Assembly (NCBI GenBank): GCA_021234155.1
Contig: JAJEKV010000049.1
Span: 1,703,487 to 1,767,486, forward strand
Origin: Isoetes taiwanensis
Taxonomy: Eukaryota; Streptophyta; Lycopodiopsida; Isoetales; Isoetaceae
Direction of reading: 5' to 3'
DNA: 64,000 nt
Within the stretch, counting starts at the first letter, position 1. The number at the start of each line of letters is the position of its first letter. The notes under the pieces were generated by a model, which did not search any database, was not told the DNA's origin, and saw nothing but the letters and a program-made list of their open reading frames with translations. Positions 40,103 through 51,281 of the stretch are shown piece by piece. Position numbers and translations under genes: made by a program.

Positions 40103-42796
40103 TCAAGCTAGTACATCATCATAAAATGAGGCATATGTGTTTGACAGCAACACATATACTGCTGCATTCTCGGGGTCCAACATAGAGACATTTTTGGCAG
40201 CGCGGTTTCCTCGTTCAACATCAAGAAACCTTCTGCAAGCTCCAAGCAGAGTGAGCCATGGTCCAGATTGCTTCAATGGCATATTGTTAATAAAGTCCTC
40301 TGCATCATCAAGCCAACCCATACGCCCAAGAAGATCTATCATGCAATCAAGATGCATCCATGTCGGGGTTATTGCATGATCTCTGCTCATACCAAAACAA
40401 TAGAAGCCATCATCCACTAACCCAACATGGCTACATGAAGAAAGAATGCTTACAATTGTTATAGCATTTGCCATCACTCCCTCGACATTCATTTGCTGCA
40501 GCAATTGCATGGCCATTTTCACATGTCCATGCTGACTATATGCAGAAACCAAGGTATTCCATGAGATGATGTTCCTTTTAGGCATTCTATCAAATGCTAG
40601 ACATGCGTCCTTGAGGTTCCCACACTTTCCATACATGTTAACAAGGGCTGTACCCACCATCAGATCTAAGTGAAATCTGCTTCGTAATATATGCTCGTGC
40701 ATACATTTACCTCTTGTCAAAGCTATCTGGCTAGCACATGCATCAAGAACTCCAATAACTGTAAACTCATCTGGAAGGATATACTCCTCCTGCATTTTCC
40801 CAAAGAGTTGAAAGACCTTGCTTTCATGTCCATGCTGCATATATGCTGCAATCATTGTGTTCCATGAGACAGTATCATGCTGTGGCATTTCCACAAACAA
40901 TTTGCATGCATCTTCAAACTTACCACAGTAAGCATAGACTGAAATCATGGCGTTCCATGTCACTATATTCCGGTTATGCATTTTTCTAAATAAGCTCTCT
41001 GCATCTTCTAATCTCCTGCACTTCCCATACATGCTGATAAGGGCTGTACTCACCATGACATCTGATTCAAGTCTGCTATGCACAATCATGTCATGTAGCA
41101 ACTTGCCTTCACTCAAACAAACGTTATGGGCACAAGCATCAAGGGCACTTATGAAGGTAGCCTTGTCTGGTACAAAGCCTTCAAACTGCATTCTCTTGAA
41201 TAGATGCAGTGTTTCCTTGCCTTGCCCATGTTGGGAATATGCTGCAATAATTACATTCCACGAAACTAGATCACGCAAAACCATACTATCAAACATCTTT
41301 CGTGCAGTTGAAAGGTCACCACATTTAGCACATGCTGCAATCATTGCATTCCACGATACAATATTACGTTCAGGCATTGTATTAAATACCTCCCATGCCT
41401 CTTCTATGATTCCAAAGCGGGCATAAATTGATATCATGGAAGTCCATGAAACAACATTGCGCTCTGGCATTTTATCAAAGATTGCACTAGCATCATGTAG
41501 GCTGTTGTACTTACCATACATATTGACAAGTGCAGTACCCACAACAACATCCAACTCATACCCATTCTCGACAATAAGCTCATGCATCTCCTTCACCTCT
41601 CTCAAACTGGAACATGCATCAAGGATAGTGATAAAGGTTACTTTGTTCGGCACAATACCTTCCAGTTGCATTTGATGAAAGAGCTGATGGGCCTGCTTCT
41701 TCTGTCCATATTTGGTGCATGCAGAAATCATTGCATTCCATGATACTACATCTCGCTGTGGCATCCTAGCAAACATTTTCCATGCATTTTCTAAATTTCC
41801 ATGTTCTATATGTGCTGAAACCATTGCAGACCACAAAACTATCCCTTGTCCTGGTATTCTGTCAAATGTTTCTTGGGCATCATCAATACTACCACATCTC
41901 AAATACATGTTGACAAGAGCCGTTGCTACATCAGCATCTGCTTCAAATCCACTGCAGATAATCTGCTGGTGTATGTCCTTGCCTTTAAGTAAAGCTTCCC
42001 TAGTATCACAAGCTTCAAGGATAATTACATATGTTATTTTGTCTGGAGTAATACTTCCCATCTTCATCCTCTCAAAAAGCTGCAAGGCCTCTCTTACGTG
42101 TCCATGATGAATATATGATGCAAGAATGGCATTCCATGAAACAACATCATGCTGGGGAAGCGATGCAAATATAGTCTGGACATTCCTTAGACTATTACAT
42201 TTGCTATACATATTGATAAGAACAGTACCAGTAACAATATCTAAAGAATGCTTCTGTAGTAAATTGCAGTGAAAATATTTTCCTTTAGCTAAGGCTGTGT
42301 GATTGGTACATACCTCGAGAATAGCAACGAAAGTAGCAGCCTCAGGTACCACGCCCTCTATTTGCATTTGTTGGAAGAATTGAAAGGATTTTTTACCCTG
42401 ATCGGTTTCACCATGTGCTGTGATCATGGCAGTCCATGAGACTACATTCCTCTCTGGCATTCCTTCAAAAAGTTTCTGGGCACCTTCCAATTGCCCACAT
42501 TGCACAAAGGCCACAACCATCATAGTCCAAGTAAACACATTTCTATGAGGCATTATATCAAACAATTTTCTGGCACCCTCCATATCCCCACATTTTCCAT
42601 ACATTTGAACAAGAAAATTCCCAAGGTATCTGTTCCATTCATACCCTGCTTTGATCACTTGGACATGGATTAGCTTGCCCTTTAACAGCGCTCCTGAACT
42701 GCCATACTGGCGCAAGAGGGAAGCACAGCATGCCACGAAGTCGGGCTTGACCATGCATGTGACAGGACAAGGTTTTTGGTTACTGACTTTTAACAT
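40103..42796 (-). CDS. PLS-class pentatricopeptide repeat protein, intronless
   Basis: 897 residues in one exon. Tandem P, L and S repeats run from about residue 35 to the end; typical units are ARKLFDIMPHRNVFTWTMMV, AQKLFEGMPERNVVSWTAMI and FERMKMGSITPDKITYVIIL. Such proteins bind organellar RNA with one repeat per base and act in editing, splicing or stability in plastids or mitochondria. The C-terminus has the start of an E1 motif (PLKQSGPWLTLLGACRRFLD, then VYVLLSNTYASF) but stops at once after YDDVLA, with no E2 or DYW domain, so it ends early relative to most family members. A targeting sequence is not obvious in the short N-terminus (MLKVSNQKPCPV). Organelle is therefore unknown. The frame is fully open, so it is probably functional. 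Confidence 0.9.
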   Translation of the reverse strand: MLKVSNQKPCPVTCMVKPDFVACCASLLRQYGSSGALLKGKLIHVQVIKAGYEWNRYLGNFLVQMYGKCGDMEGARKLFDIMPHRNVFTWTMMVVAFVQCGQLEGAQKLFEGMPERNVVSWTAMITAHGETDQGKKSFQFFQQMQIEGVVPEAATFVAILEVCTNHTALAKGKYFHCNLLQKHSLDIVTGTVLINMYSKCNSLRNVQTIFASLPQHDVVSWNAILASYIHHGHVREALQLFERMKMGSITPDKITYVIILEACDTREALLKGKDIHQQIICSGFEADADVATALVNMYLRCGSIDDAQETFDRIPGQGIVLWSAMVSAHIEHGNLENAWKMFARMPQRDVVSWNAMISACTKYGQKKQAHQLFHQMQLEGIVPNKVTFITILDACSSLREVKEMHELIVENGYELDVVVGTALVNMYGKYNSLHDASAIFDKMPERNVVSWTSMISIYARFGIIEEAWEVFNTMPERNIVSWNAMIAACAKCGDLSTARKMFDSMVLRDLVSWNVIIAAYSQHGQGKETLHLFKRMQFEGFVPDKATFISALDACAHNVCLSEGKLLHDMIVHSRLESDVMVSTALISMYGKCRRLEDAESLFRKMHNRNIVTWNAMISVYAYCGKFEDACKLFVEMPQHDTVSWNTMIAAYMQHGHESKVFQLFGKMQEEYILPDEFTVIGVLDACASQIALTRGKCMHEHILRSRFHLDLMVGTALVNMYGKCGNLKDACLAFDRMPKRNIISWNTLVSAYSQHGHVKMAMQLLQQMNVEGVMANAITIVSILSSCSHVGLVDDGFYCFGMSRDHAITPTWMHLDCMIDLLGRMGWLDDAEDFINNMPLKQSGPWLTLLGACRRFLDVERGNRAAKNVSMLDPENAAVYVLLSNTYASFYDDVLA

Positions 42797-42889
42797 TGCA
42801 TTTTCTTTTCTTCAGGCCTAGCAGTGCTAGCACGCTTGCCTAAACACGAAGCACCAACTTTACTGGGCCTTTTTAACTGACAACCACGG
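42797..42889 (-). promoter_or_regulatory. Immediate 5' flank of the PPR gene
   Basis: Only about 93 bp separate the PPR start codon from the tandem repeat array at 42890. No TATA box is obvious, so transcription may start within or beyond the array. Confidence 0.3.
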
Positions 42890-43805
42890 GATTGTCATAA
42901 GCCAATCCACTGAGCATCCACTGGGTTGTCCGTCACTGAGCATCCACGTGGATTGTCCGTGGGTGTCCAGGCCGTATGTTAGGGCCAAAGGGCATCACTT
43001 GTTTCGCTTATAGTGATGGGGCACCTATGATTTTGAAATATGAAATTCGAGCTTGTCTAAGGTTTTGATGGATTGTTATAAGCCAATCCACTGAGCATCC
43101 ACTGGGTTGTCTGTCACTGAGCATCCACGTGGATTGTTCGTGGGTGTCCAGGCTGTATGTTCGCTTATAGTCATTTATGATGGGGCACCTATGATTTTGA
43201 AATATGAAATACGAGCTTGTCTAAGGTTTTGATGGATTGTTATAAGCCAATCCACTGAGCATCCACTGGGTTGTCCATCACTGAGCATCCACGTGGATTG
43301 TCCATGGGTGTCCAGGCCGTATGTTAGAGCCAAAGGGCATCACTTGTTTCGCTTGTAGTCATTTATGATGGGGGCTTGTCTAAGGTTTTAGAATATGAAA
43401 TACGATGACTATATGATGGAGCACCTATGATTTTGAAATATGAAATACGAGCTTGTCTAAGGTTTTGATGGATTGTTATAAGCCAATCCACTGAGCATCC
43501 ACTGGGTTGTTTGTCACTGAGCATCCACGTGGATTGTCCGTGGGTGTCTAGGCCGTATGTTCGCTTATAGTCATTTATGATGGGGCACCTATGATTTTGA
43601 AATATGAAATACGAGCTTGTCTAAGGTTTTGATGGATTGTTATAAGCCAATCCACTGAGCATCCACTGGGTTGTCCGTCACTGAGCATCCACGTGGATTG
43701 TCCGTGGGTGTCCAGGCCGTATGTTAGAGCCAAAGGGCATCACTTGTTTCGCTTGTAGTCATTTATGATGGGGGCTTGTCTAAGGTTTTAGAATATGAAA
43801 TACGA
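42890..43805 (+). repeat. Five-unit tandem array upstream of the PPR gene
   Basis: Units starting GATTGT(C/T)ATAAGCCAATCC lie at 42890, 43071, 43235, 43471 and 43635; unit lengths are 164-236 bp because some contain an extra block (GAGCCAAAGGGCATCACTTG). Inside each unit CACTGAGCATCCAC occurs twice, giving a nested repeat. The array is homogeneous and so recently amplified. It may be a minisatellite or satellite seed. Confidence 0.9.
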
Positions 43806-44054
43806 GGGCTCGAACCTCTATCAAAATACGAACCTCTACCAAAATAATTTAATGACCTAATAAGCTACTTTGACCACTATAACCAGTAAGCTAACATGAT
43901 TATTTTTTATCTTAAGTCGATATTTTTTTTATCTCTAATATATAATTGTAATATGGAAGGTAAGGAGCCAGCTTTTAGGCGCTGGTGCCTTTAATAGGAA
44001 TTTATGATATGAATTATACACGTGTCTAGATACAAAAATTTTGGAAGACGGTAG
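43806..44054. other. Spacer
   Basis: AT-rich, no gene seen. Confidence 0.4.
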
Positions 44055-44142
44055 TTTCTTCTAGAGGTTTCAGGTATGTAGCTGAAGCTTTCGCCAATTT
44101 TCTGGAAGTTTCCAGCCTATTCTTTCAACCGTTATATATAAA
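44055..44142 (+). promoter_or_regulatory. Heat-shock-type promoter: HSEs, CCAAT box, TATA box
   Basis: TTCTTCTAGAGGTTTC (44057-44072) is a near-perfect heat-shock element. CCAAT lies at 44094-44098, directly before TTCTGGAAGTTTCC (44100-44113), a perfect three-pentamer HSE. TATATATAAA follows at 44133-44142. This compact order is typical of heat-inducible promoters and of some heat-activated LTRs. Transcription would run to the right from about 44165. Confidence 0.5.
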
Positions 44143-45004
44143 GGAACAAAGCTGAGGTCCATCCTTAGTTTACCGGATGCGTCAGGAGGAACAAGGGATG
44201 CGCCGGAAGCAGGGCCTGTAGTTACCACCACATCAGGGCCAGTCGGATTGCATGCGGAGGCTATAGCCAGATATGGAGCGCCTCCTATCAGCAGATAATT
44301 GCAGCAGCGAGATAAAGAGGAAGCCAGAGTAGAATTGATTTAGTTGAGTGAGGGCAAGGCTCTAGGTTTCCCAAGAGCGGCACTTGAAGACTCCAAATAC
44401 CTTGGTCTGCAGTAAAGGATTCGGTATTGATGAGGTATCTCGATTATTCATATCCAAGAAATTGTGACAGTGCTTATGACAGTGGAAGCCAGAATTTTCC
44501 TAGGTAAATTGGAGCTGCCCTTATGGCGGTGGAAGCAAAAGATCTTTGTCTAAAAACCCAAAGACAAAATCAAGCTGTAGTTTGCACAATCGAAATCAAG
44601 CAGTAGATTGGACAGTCGAAATCAAGCTGTAGTTTGCGAGGTAAAAGACGCTTCGCTTTTGAGAACAAGGAGGGATTAATATTTTCTTAACTAGATTGAT
44701 GTTTTCGGTTGTAGTTGAGGGTTTTCAGACTGTCAGCCAAATACAGAGAGGTGTATGTATAAATACAGATTGGATTCAGACGGGATGTTATCCCATTGCT
44801 CTACTTTTCATGAATTGAGAGTTTACAGATACCCAATCATATTCTGTTTGTGCAGGTGTGAAGCTTAATGTCATTGGCTCTCAGTTTATATGAACTACAA
44901 TCGTAACAGATGATGCAGCTGCCAATACTCTCATGAATGCATGGGACAACATTATTAGGTGAAAAGATATTGTTAATCTGCCGCAGCATGGTAGATCTGA
45001 GCTT
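44143..45004 (+). other. Putative transcribed leader downstream of the heat-shock promoter
   Basis: No long frame. A small internal repeat (AATCAAGC(T/A)GTAG twice to three times) lies at 44570-44640. It could be the leader of a transcript or the R/U5 part of an LTR element; neither is proven. Confidence 0.3.
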
Positions 45005-45148
45005 ATGGCTAATGGTCCACCGCAACCTCAGTTTGAGCCTAAGTTTATGCGGTGGGGTCTTCCCAGTGGCATTGCAATTTTCTCATTCCTTACAATGTTA
45101 ACTGATCAGACCACCTATTGGACAAATGCTTTTATAGTTTCATTATAA
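45005..45148 (+). CDS. Possible 47-residue small membrane protein
   Basis: ATG in good context (ctgagcttATGGCT) opens a 47-codon frame: MANGPPQPQFEPKFMRWGLP, then a hydrophobic helix (SGIAIFSFLTML), then DQTTYWTNAF, ending at TAA. Codon and residue composition look real, and the frame is also open upstream to about 44960. It lies about 860 bp downstream of the heat-shock-type promoter. I do not recognise it. It could be a small organellar membrane protein, a microprotein or a gene fragment. Confidence 0.3.
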   Translation: MANGPPQPQFEPKFMRWGLPSGIAIFSFLTMLTDQTTYWTNAFIVSL

Positions 45149-46240
45149 ACTACAAGAAATATACTTACTGCAGTTATTATTTCTGCAACAAGGGCATAAT
45201 TTTCCTTCATAGCAAAGAAAGGCAGGCAAGTTCTGGATTTTGTGAGAAGCAACAAGATCTGACATAGCAAGGCAGACACTTTTGCATCCCACAGGATAGC
45301 CATGGGCATTTTTTATGCTAAAGCTTGTGGGCATACGTTAATATCCACCACATATTCAGATATGATAAACCTGGTTTAGGAAAGACCGTGAAGAAAGGTT
45401 AAATCGATCAGCTAAAGAAATGTCACAGAAGTTCCTTATATCGTTGTTATGGAAGAGCCCAGCGAATGTAGAAGCCCTCCTTCGCCATCAGAGCAGTCCA
45501 GATGTAGCCAAGATGTGTTTAGGCTCCATAACCTATTTTGGATCATGTCTAGAAGTTTCTAGGAGTCTATTAGAAGCTGATAATAGCTCGAGAAGCAGGA
45601 TAAAAGGAATAAGCAGGTGTTGTTGCACCCAATTGCATTTTTGAAGCATTGGATGGTATTATACAATTTGAGCATATTGCCAGCTGCAAGAATTTTCCAT
45701 CCAGGTGGTAAATATTTGTCCATAATATATCCATTGCCTAGTTAAAGCTGGTGTTAACACTTGATATTGCTTAACTCATTGCCCAATCCATGTTGTTGAC
45801 GGACAGATTTAATTTAAGGATACCGAGCCAATATAAACAGGTGATGTTGATAATACTTGAGCCTGGCTTATCGTATATTTATAATGATGTTGGTAATAAA
45901 TCAACAAGATTCATATTCTTGGGGTCGATTTAGGTTCTACATGCTGGGTTCTCTGCCAGAATTGTTTTGCGCACAAGGGAAGCTTGCTCGCATTTTCAAC
46001 CTCGTCTAATGCTCCGACAGATACTTTGGATGGTACTTTGTTCCTCTGTCCAGAGTAAGGCTTCCAATCTTAATTTACCAGTCTCTATTGTATCAGCGGC
46101 ATACAGTTTGCTTTATTATGCAAATTAAGTTGCAGAATGCCCGGTGTTTTTTATGTATGCAAACCCACAAGGTAAGTATAATTAAGTATAGTCTATGGCA
46201 ATATGTACATATCATACATCATAAGCATTTTCGAACACAA
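45149..46240. other. Spacer and 3' flank of the LINE fragment
   Basis: The plus frame 45420-45644 (MSQKFLISLLWKSPANVEAL...) has plausible composition but no known family. The rest is non-coding. Confidence 0.35.
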
Positions 46241-46573
46241 TTAGCGTTCATGAGCTACTTTCATCTCCTGCATATAATCATAAAATGCAATTATCTCCGT
46301 TCTTTCCTTATATACCTTTTTGATGTAGGCACTCAGTTTCCTTGGTTGAACTTCCATAAGCTCTCGCAAGCTACTGCATGTAATTCTAAAGTCCCCCCGA
46401 ATATCCTCATATGCAGGACATTCAATGAAAGCATGTATCTCATTCTCAATTTGTACCAAACAGCATGGACAAAGGCGGTATTCCCGTGGAATACGATGCC
46501 ACCTACCTACTTCAATGGCCAAATGATGCGATGACAGTCTCAGTTGCAAAATCAATTGCCGCTCTTTAAACAC
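46241..46573 (-). pseudogene. LINE reverse transcriptase C-terminal fragment
   Basis: 110 residues reading LRLSSHHLAIEVGRWHRIPR, then LCPCC, ENEIHAFIECPAYEDIR..F. This is the conserved zinc-finger-like tail (C..C...E.E.H....CP.Y...R) at the C-terminus of many non-LTR retrotransposon ORF2 proteins. The preceding RT and endonuclease are absent, as expected for a 5'-truncated insertion. It ends at a stop at 46241. Confidence 0.75.
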
Positions 46574-47039
46574 TTAGTGACATTTGTAACGTATTTGTCC
46601 CATCAACGATCACATAGTTACTGCCCTTGCTACTGCAATTATATCATTCTATTTAAGTTCCACATCATAAAGTTTTTTATATGTTACCTTTGGCAATCAT
46701 AGTATTGACTCTAAATTTCCTGTCATAGATCTTACATTTTAGTTTCACCTACTAGTTCCATATAGCTTTTCTTTTTTTTTGAACCCACAAACTGCTAACT
46801 ATTTTAAATAAATTCCACACATTTGAGTTTTTCTAATGGAATGTTTTAGTTATTTTGCCCATTAGTGGTATGTAGCTACAACAAAGTCATGATCCCATGT
46901 ACCTGCAACATCCAGCTTCAAAAACTATAATGTCTGCTTCATATGAATAATATGGATAGCCAATAAGATGAACATTTTTTTACGCATTTGAACACACACT
47001 AGGCACTTGAATACATCACGTGTTCCCAACTAAAAATCA
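46574..47039. other. Spacer
   Basis: AT-rich, no gene seen. Confidence 0.4.
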
Positions 47040-47067
47040 CTAGTTATGGTGCCCGGCGTTGCCGGGC
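47040..47067 (-). mobile_element. Helitron 3' terminus
   Basis: On the minus strand a perfect GC-rich hairpin (GCCCGGC-aac-GCCGGGC, 47067-47051) is followed by ACCATAA and CTAG, then a host T at 47039. Hairpin, short spacer, CTRR and T is the standard Helitron 3' end. The element would extend to higher coordinates; its 5' TC end was not found, so its length is unknown. Confidence 0.6.
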
Positions 47068-49849
47068 TTTGAAGTTTTCAAGTTCAATTCGAATATCTTT
47101 TCTTAGGTATTTAAAAGTAAGAGAGTTGACCCAAGGAAATGTCATTAGGGAAATTTGAAAATGCAGCGCGAAAGGAATGCGAAGCACCCGATCTCATGTA
47201 TGCCAATACCATTGCATGCCTATCAAGTTTATTATATTGTGTAAGCTTACTCATAAGGCAATGATAGTAACCATAATAAAACGTAAATAACTTATCAAGT
47301 TTATTATATTGTGTAAGCTTACTCATACAAAGATGTAAGGTATAAGGCAATGATAGTAACCATAGGGAAAGTGAGATATTTGAAGAAACCTCAAGAAAAA
47401 TATAACATATCAAACTTGCTAGGTGGCATTGGAAGTGATACCTCATGAGAAATATGGTATACTCAAACTTGCTAGATGGCATTGGAAGGGTGCCAGCTAG
47501 CGTGTCTGCTAAATGCCATCATGTTATATATAGGACTTTTGAAGATCAATCGCGAACTTCAATATTGCATTGGAGCAACACTTTTTCATTATTTATCAAA
47601 TCGAGATTGGATTGGTGTTCATTGATGAGATTAAATGTAGTTTGTTCTGAAGATGCTTGTAAGATATAAAGGATCGAATGCTTAATAGACATCTTATACG
47701 CGTCAGTCTCTTTCATGTGCTTTATATGAATAATCATCTTTCTTTCCTTACGTTCCTTGCTCTTGCACCTTATATTAATTGATTATAAAATTTGTGATGA
47801 CATTAGTTTATAGATTGATGCCACCACATACATTACATGTTAATGCAATAGATAATAAAAATGTGGAAATAAAGCCTCGGTTTACATATTCAGATATAAA
47901 AATTCAGCAAATGTAGGTATGCTTTAACTACATCTAACTGGGAGTTCCAATTTTGACATGGTGTTTGCTATATGTAGTTGACAGCACCTGCAGCATAAAG
48001 TTGCATCCCCTTTCATGTAAGCGATTCTAGCATGAAGCCAGATGAAGGGACGTATGGGTCAGACATGAACAAACGTATTGTTCAAATATAATTGTTCATC
48101 GACAAATGCATCGTTTATCTTTGTATCAGCCTTCTAAACGTTCAAGAAATATAATTTGCATATGTATTGCACATGCTAGGGAATAAAAAGCATGAGATGT
48201 TAAGAAGCAAGCAGATAATCAGAGATATGGGACTGTGTAGATGTGGTAAACATATGGACACAGAAATTCACTGCTCAAACTAATTGTTGTAACCAACTCA
48301 ATGGGCACTATTTGAGTGAACTAAATAAGAATATCAATTCAATTCCACACGTGGATAATGTTGCGAGATAATAAACAATAGTTCGATCGGGGTATGTCGA
48401 AAATGTGAAAATAACGTCATTTTGAGCCAAATTCAGGTAGGTGGCAGCTAAAAGGCATTGTAAAGCCCATATACCTCAAGTCTATCCATGTCACCTGAAC
48501 TCAAATTATCATGAGAAATTAAAAGCCATGAACTGTCAGTTCTAATGTATGTCACTATATGCTAAAAGTCAAGGTACTACAGATTGTCTGCAACGACATA
48601 AGACTGCCAGCTTTGAGTAACCTCTATAGCCACTTCAGAATTCTGTATTACCCTTGTACCTTCTCTTCCGTATGGTCTAGACAATCAACAAATATGTGTA
48701 TACATTCAGAACAGAATTAAAATGTATTGAGTTTTGCATAGTGGGATGCAGGACCGATAAAAGCACGAATCGGATCACAGTACATCAGTCTACTCCAAGT
48801 CCAAAAGGCACATATGTATTAGACTTTAGATTAGTGGCAGAATAGGAAGACCTTGCATATTCGTAAGCTTACAGAAATAATCGAAGTTAATGTGGATAAA
48901 CTACAAAGGCTAGTGAGCTACAATATGCTGCCGCTTAGAGAAACATGAACTGTCAATAATTTCCTCAGCTCAATGAACCAAATGACTAATGCTAACTGTA
49001 ATTTTGTTTCAAGAACTTGGAAGAGACAAATAATGAACAACTTGTACCAGCCATACCTGATGTTCCCAGTTTGCTTGCAACTAAGACGCACAGCTAGCAA
49101 GTTGACATTGCTCAATATAAACTCCAAGTACGTCCAAATTTGGAACTTTTAAAAGATTTAGAGAAAGTGGAGACGTTATAGGTTGTATAACCTGGAGGAA
49201 CAAAGATCATGCATATTACTGTGTGGATATCATTTCACAGCACATATAGAGAAGAGGGACAACAACAGGTAAAATGAATTATAAAAAGTGTGAATAATAG
49301 CAAGCATTGAATGTTCTGTTTTGTTATTGCTAGCATTCTCCATTTTTTGACCTGAAAAACTAAGGCTGTTGTAATTCCCAATAGTCTGCTAATGATGAGA
49401 ATCTTTCAAGAATGGCCTCATAACTTGAGATATGTCCCTAGGATGACCAAATGAACGTGTAAGAATAAACTATCATCCTAGAATAACATATATGTTTTGC
49501 ATCATCCTAAGTAGTGTCATATATGTTATTACACTTATTCTTATGCTAAGAATAAACTATCTCTTAGCATCTTGATTTGCATCTGATGCTGTTTGCTGTC
49601 CAAGTACTATACTAAATAATATAATGTGGTACAGCTGCATGACACACTATAAAATGGAAATGAGTTGCCACTCTTTACATTTGCAAAAGGAAACATAGCA
49701 ACACGAATATAAGCAGACATGAATGAGAAGCATGAAATTTTTATGCAGCAGATTGACTATAAAAGCATTAGAGAGACAAAGAGTTAGCACAAATTTCGTC
49801 AGAAAGAGGAGGAATTAGCACAAATTTGAGTTTGGATGGCAAGTAGCAA
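47068..49849. other. Region without recognised gene, possibly Helitron body
   Basis: AT-rich, short unsupported frames only. A local duplication lies at 47221-47364. If the Helitron end at 47040 is genuine, some of this is non-autonomous Helitron sequence. Confidence 0.35.
47221..47364 (+). repeat. ~72 bp period tandem duplication
   Basis: TATCAAGTTTATTATATTGT, GTAAGCTTACTCATA and AAGGCAATGATAGTAACC occur in both copies (from 47221 and 47293); the second has a 13-base insertion. Confidence 0.75.
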
Positions 49850-50475
49850 CAGCCCAACATGGAATAACAGTTCTGCGGCAATGTGTTACATTAGCTGGTT
49901 TGAGTATGGATGGGAAGTAGCAACAGCCCAACACGAAATAGCAGCTCTGCGGCAATGTGTCACATTAGATGGATAAAGAATTTATTCTCCCTTAGAGTGC
50001 CTGGGAACTCCATAAGCATCACATTCTAATAACTCATCTAATTATAATTATGGCAATGGCACAGTCAACAAAATTGATAGGTGGATAAAGAATTTATTCT
50101 CCCTTAGAGTGCTTGGGAACTCCATAGGCATCACATTCTAATAACTCATCTAATTATAATTATGGCAATGGCACAGTCAACAAAATTGATAATTGCTGGA
50201 AAAAAGCTCACTTGTGAAGGTTATGAGTAGCCGTAGCTCTTTCGCAGCTGTGTTGTTGCATTTATACCTTGTTCACAGCACAACATTCGAGCATATCGCT
50301 GCACGGTAGTGAAATTTTGCGATCTAAGCCACATTCTAATAACTCATCTAATTATAGTTATGGCAATGACACAGTCAACAAAATTGATAATTGCTGAAAA
50401 GAAGCTCACTTGTGAAGGTTATGAGTAGCCGTAGCTAGTCTGTTGTTGCATTTATACCTTGTTCGCAGTACAACA
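49850..50475 (+). repeat. Cluster of local duplications
   Basis: A 112 bp unit (GGATAAAGAATTTATTCTCC...) is tandemly duplicated at 49971 and 50083, and its second half recurs at 50330-50395. The stretch AAGCTCACTTGTGAAGGTTA with GAGTAGCCGTAGCT occurs near 50205 and 50400. A 65 bp unit with TCTGCGGCAATGTGT is duplicated at 49870-49970. These are non-coding stepwise duplications. Confidence 0.8.
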
Positions 50476-50519
50476 TTCGACCATATCACTGTATGGATGC
50501 AGAGCCCATTGTATTAAAG

Positions 50520-51000
50520 TCATGATTTCACAAAGATTTTGAAGGGAGATCTACCTGTCAACCATGTCTATGTATTCAATCAAAGACCTATGTAACTTGC
50601 ATCACCATAACGTAAAACAATATGCAGCAAGACATGTGACTAAAAGTAGGCGAATAAACTCCATTTTTAAAGGCTCAAATTTGTGGCCTAAAGTAGCTGT
50701 TTCCATATCCTCTTTGCCACACTGGCATTGCTAAGCCACTGGTTGCTCACATAAAGAAGAAACAGAGGAAGATATTACCATGATAATGAAATTTCGTGAT
50801 GTAAGCATGCTTGATGCGGAACCCATTGGATTAAATTCTTGGTTTCACAAAGACTTTGAAGGGCAATCTACCTGTCAACCATGCCTACGTATTCAATCAA
50901 AGACCCAAGACCCATGTAACTTGCATCACCATAACATAAAACAATGTGACTAAAAGTAGGTCAACAAACTCCATTTTTAAGGGGTCAAAGTTATCACATA
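50520..51000 (+). repeat. ~310 bp period duplication
   Basis: 50530-50690 and 50840-50995 share CTACCTGTCAACCATG, GTATTCAATCAAAGACC, AACTTGCATCACCATAAC and AAACTCCATTTTTAA. No gene. Confidence 0.7.
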
Positions 51001-51281
51001 TGGCCTAAAGTAGCAAAACTATCATAGGCATTAGCAGATATACTACTATCGTTTCATGCATTGAATTGTTATGCATGTTTTCATATCCTCTCACACTGGC
51101 ATTAAAAAACTAATGCAAACCACTGGCTGCTAACATAAAGAAAAAACAGATGAACCTACTACCGTGGCAATGTAAATTTCAAATAGAAAAAGTGATGTCC
51201 AATACAGAAAAGCCTTCTTGCCTGAGAATAATGTGAAACAAACTGTTAAGAGCTAAATCACCTTTCATGCACATGGGTTGT

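Noticed and set aside
40947-42107. Several long plus-strand frames (for example 40947-41426 and 41712-42107)
   Set aside because: They are antisense to the repeated codons of the PPR gene; the repeat structure keeps the opposite strand open.
42890-43805. CRISPR-like array
   Set aside because: The units are tandem repeats without unique spacers, in a plant nuclear context.
45420-45644. 74-codon plus-strand frame as a gene
   Set aside because: No family, no splice context and no support beyond composition; left in the spacer description.
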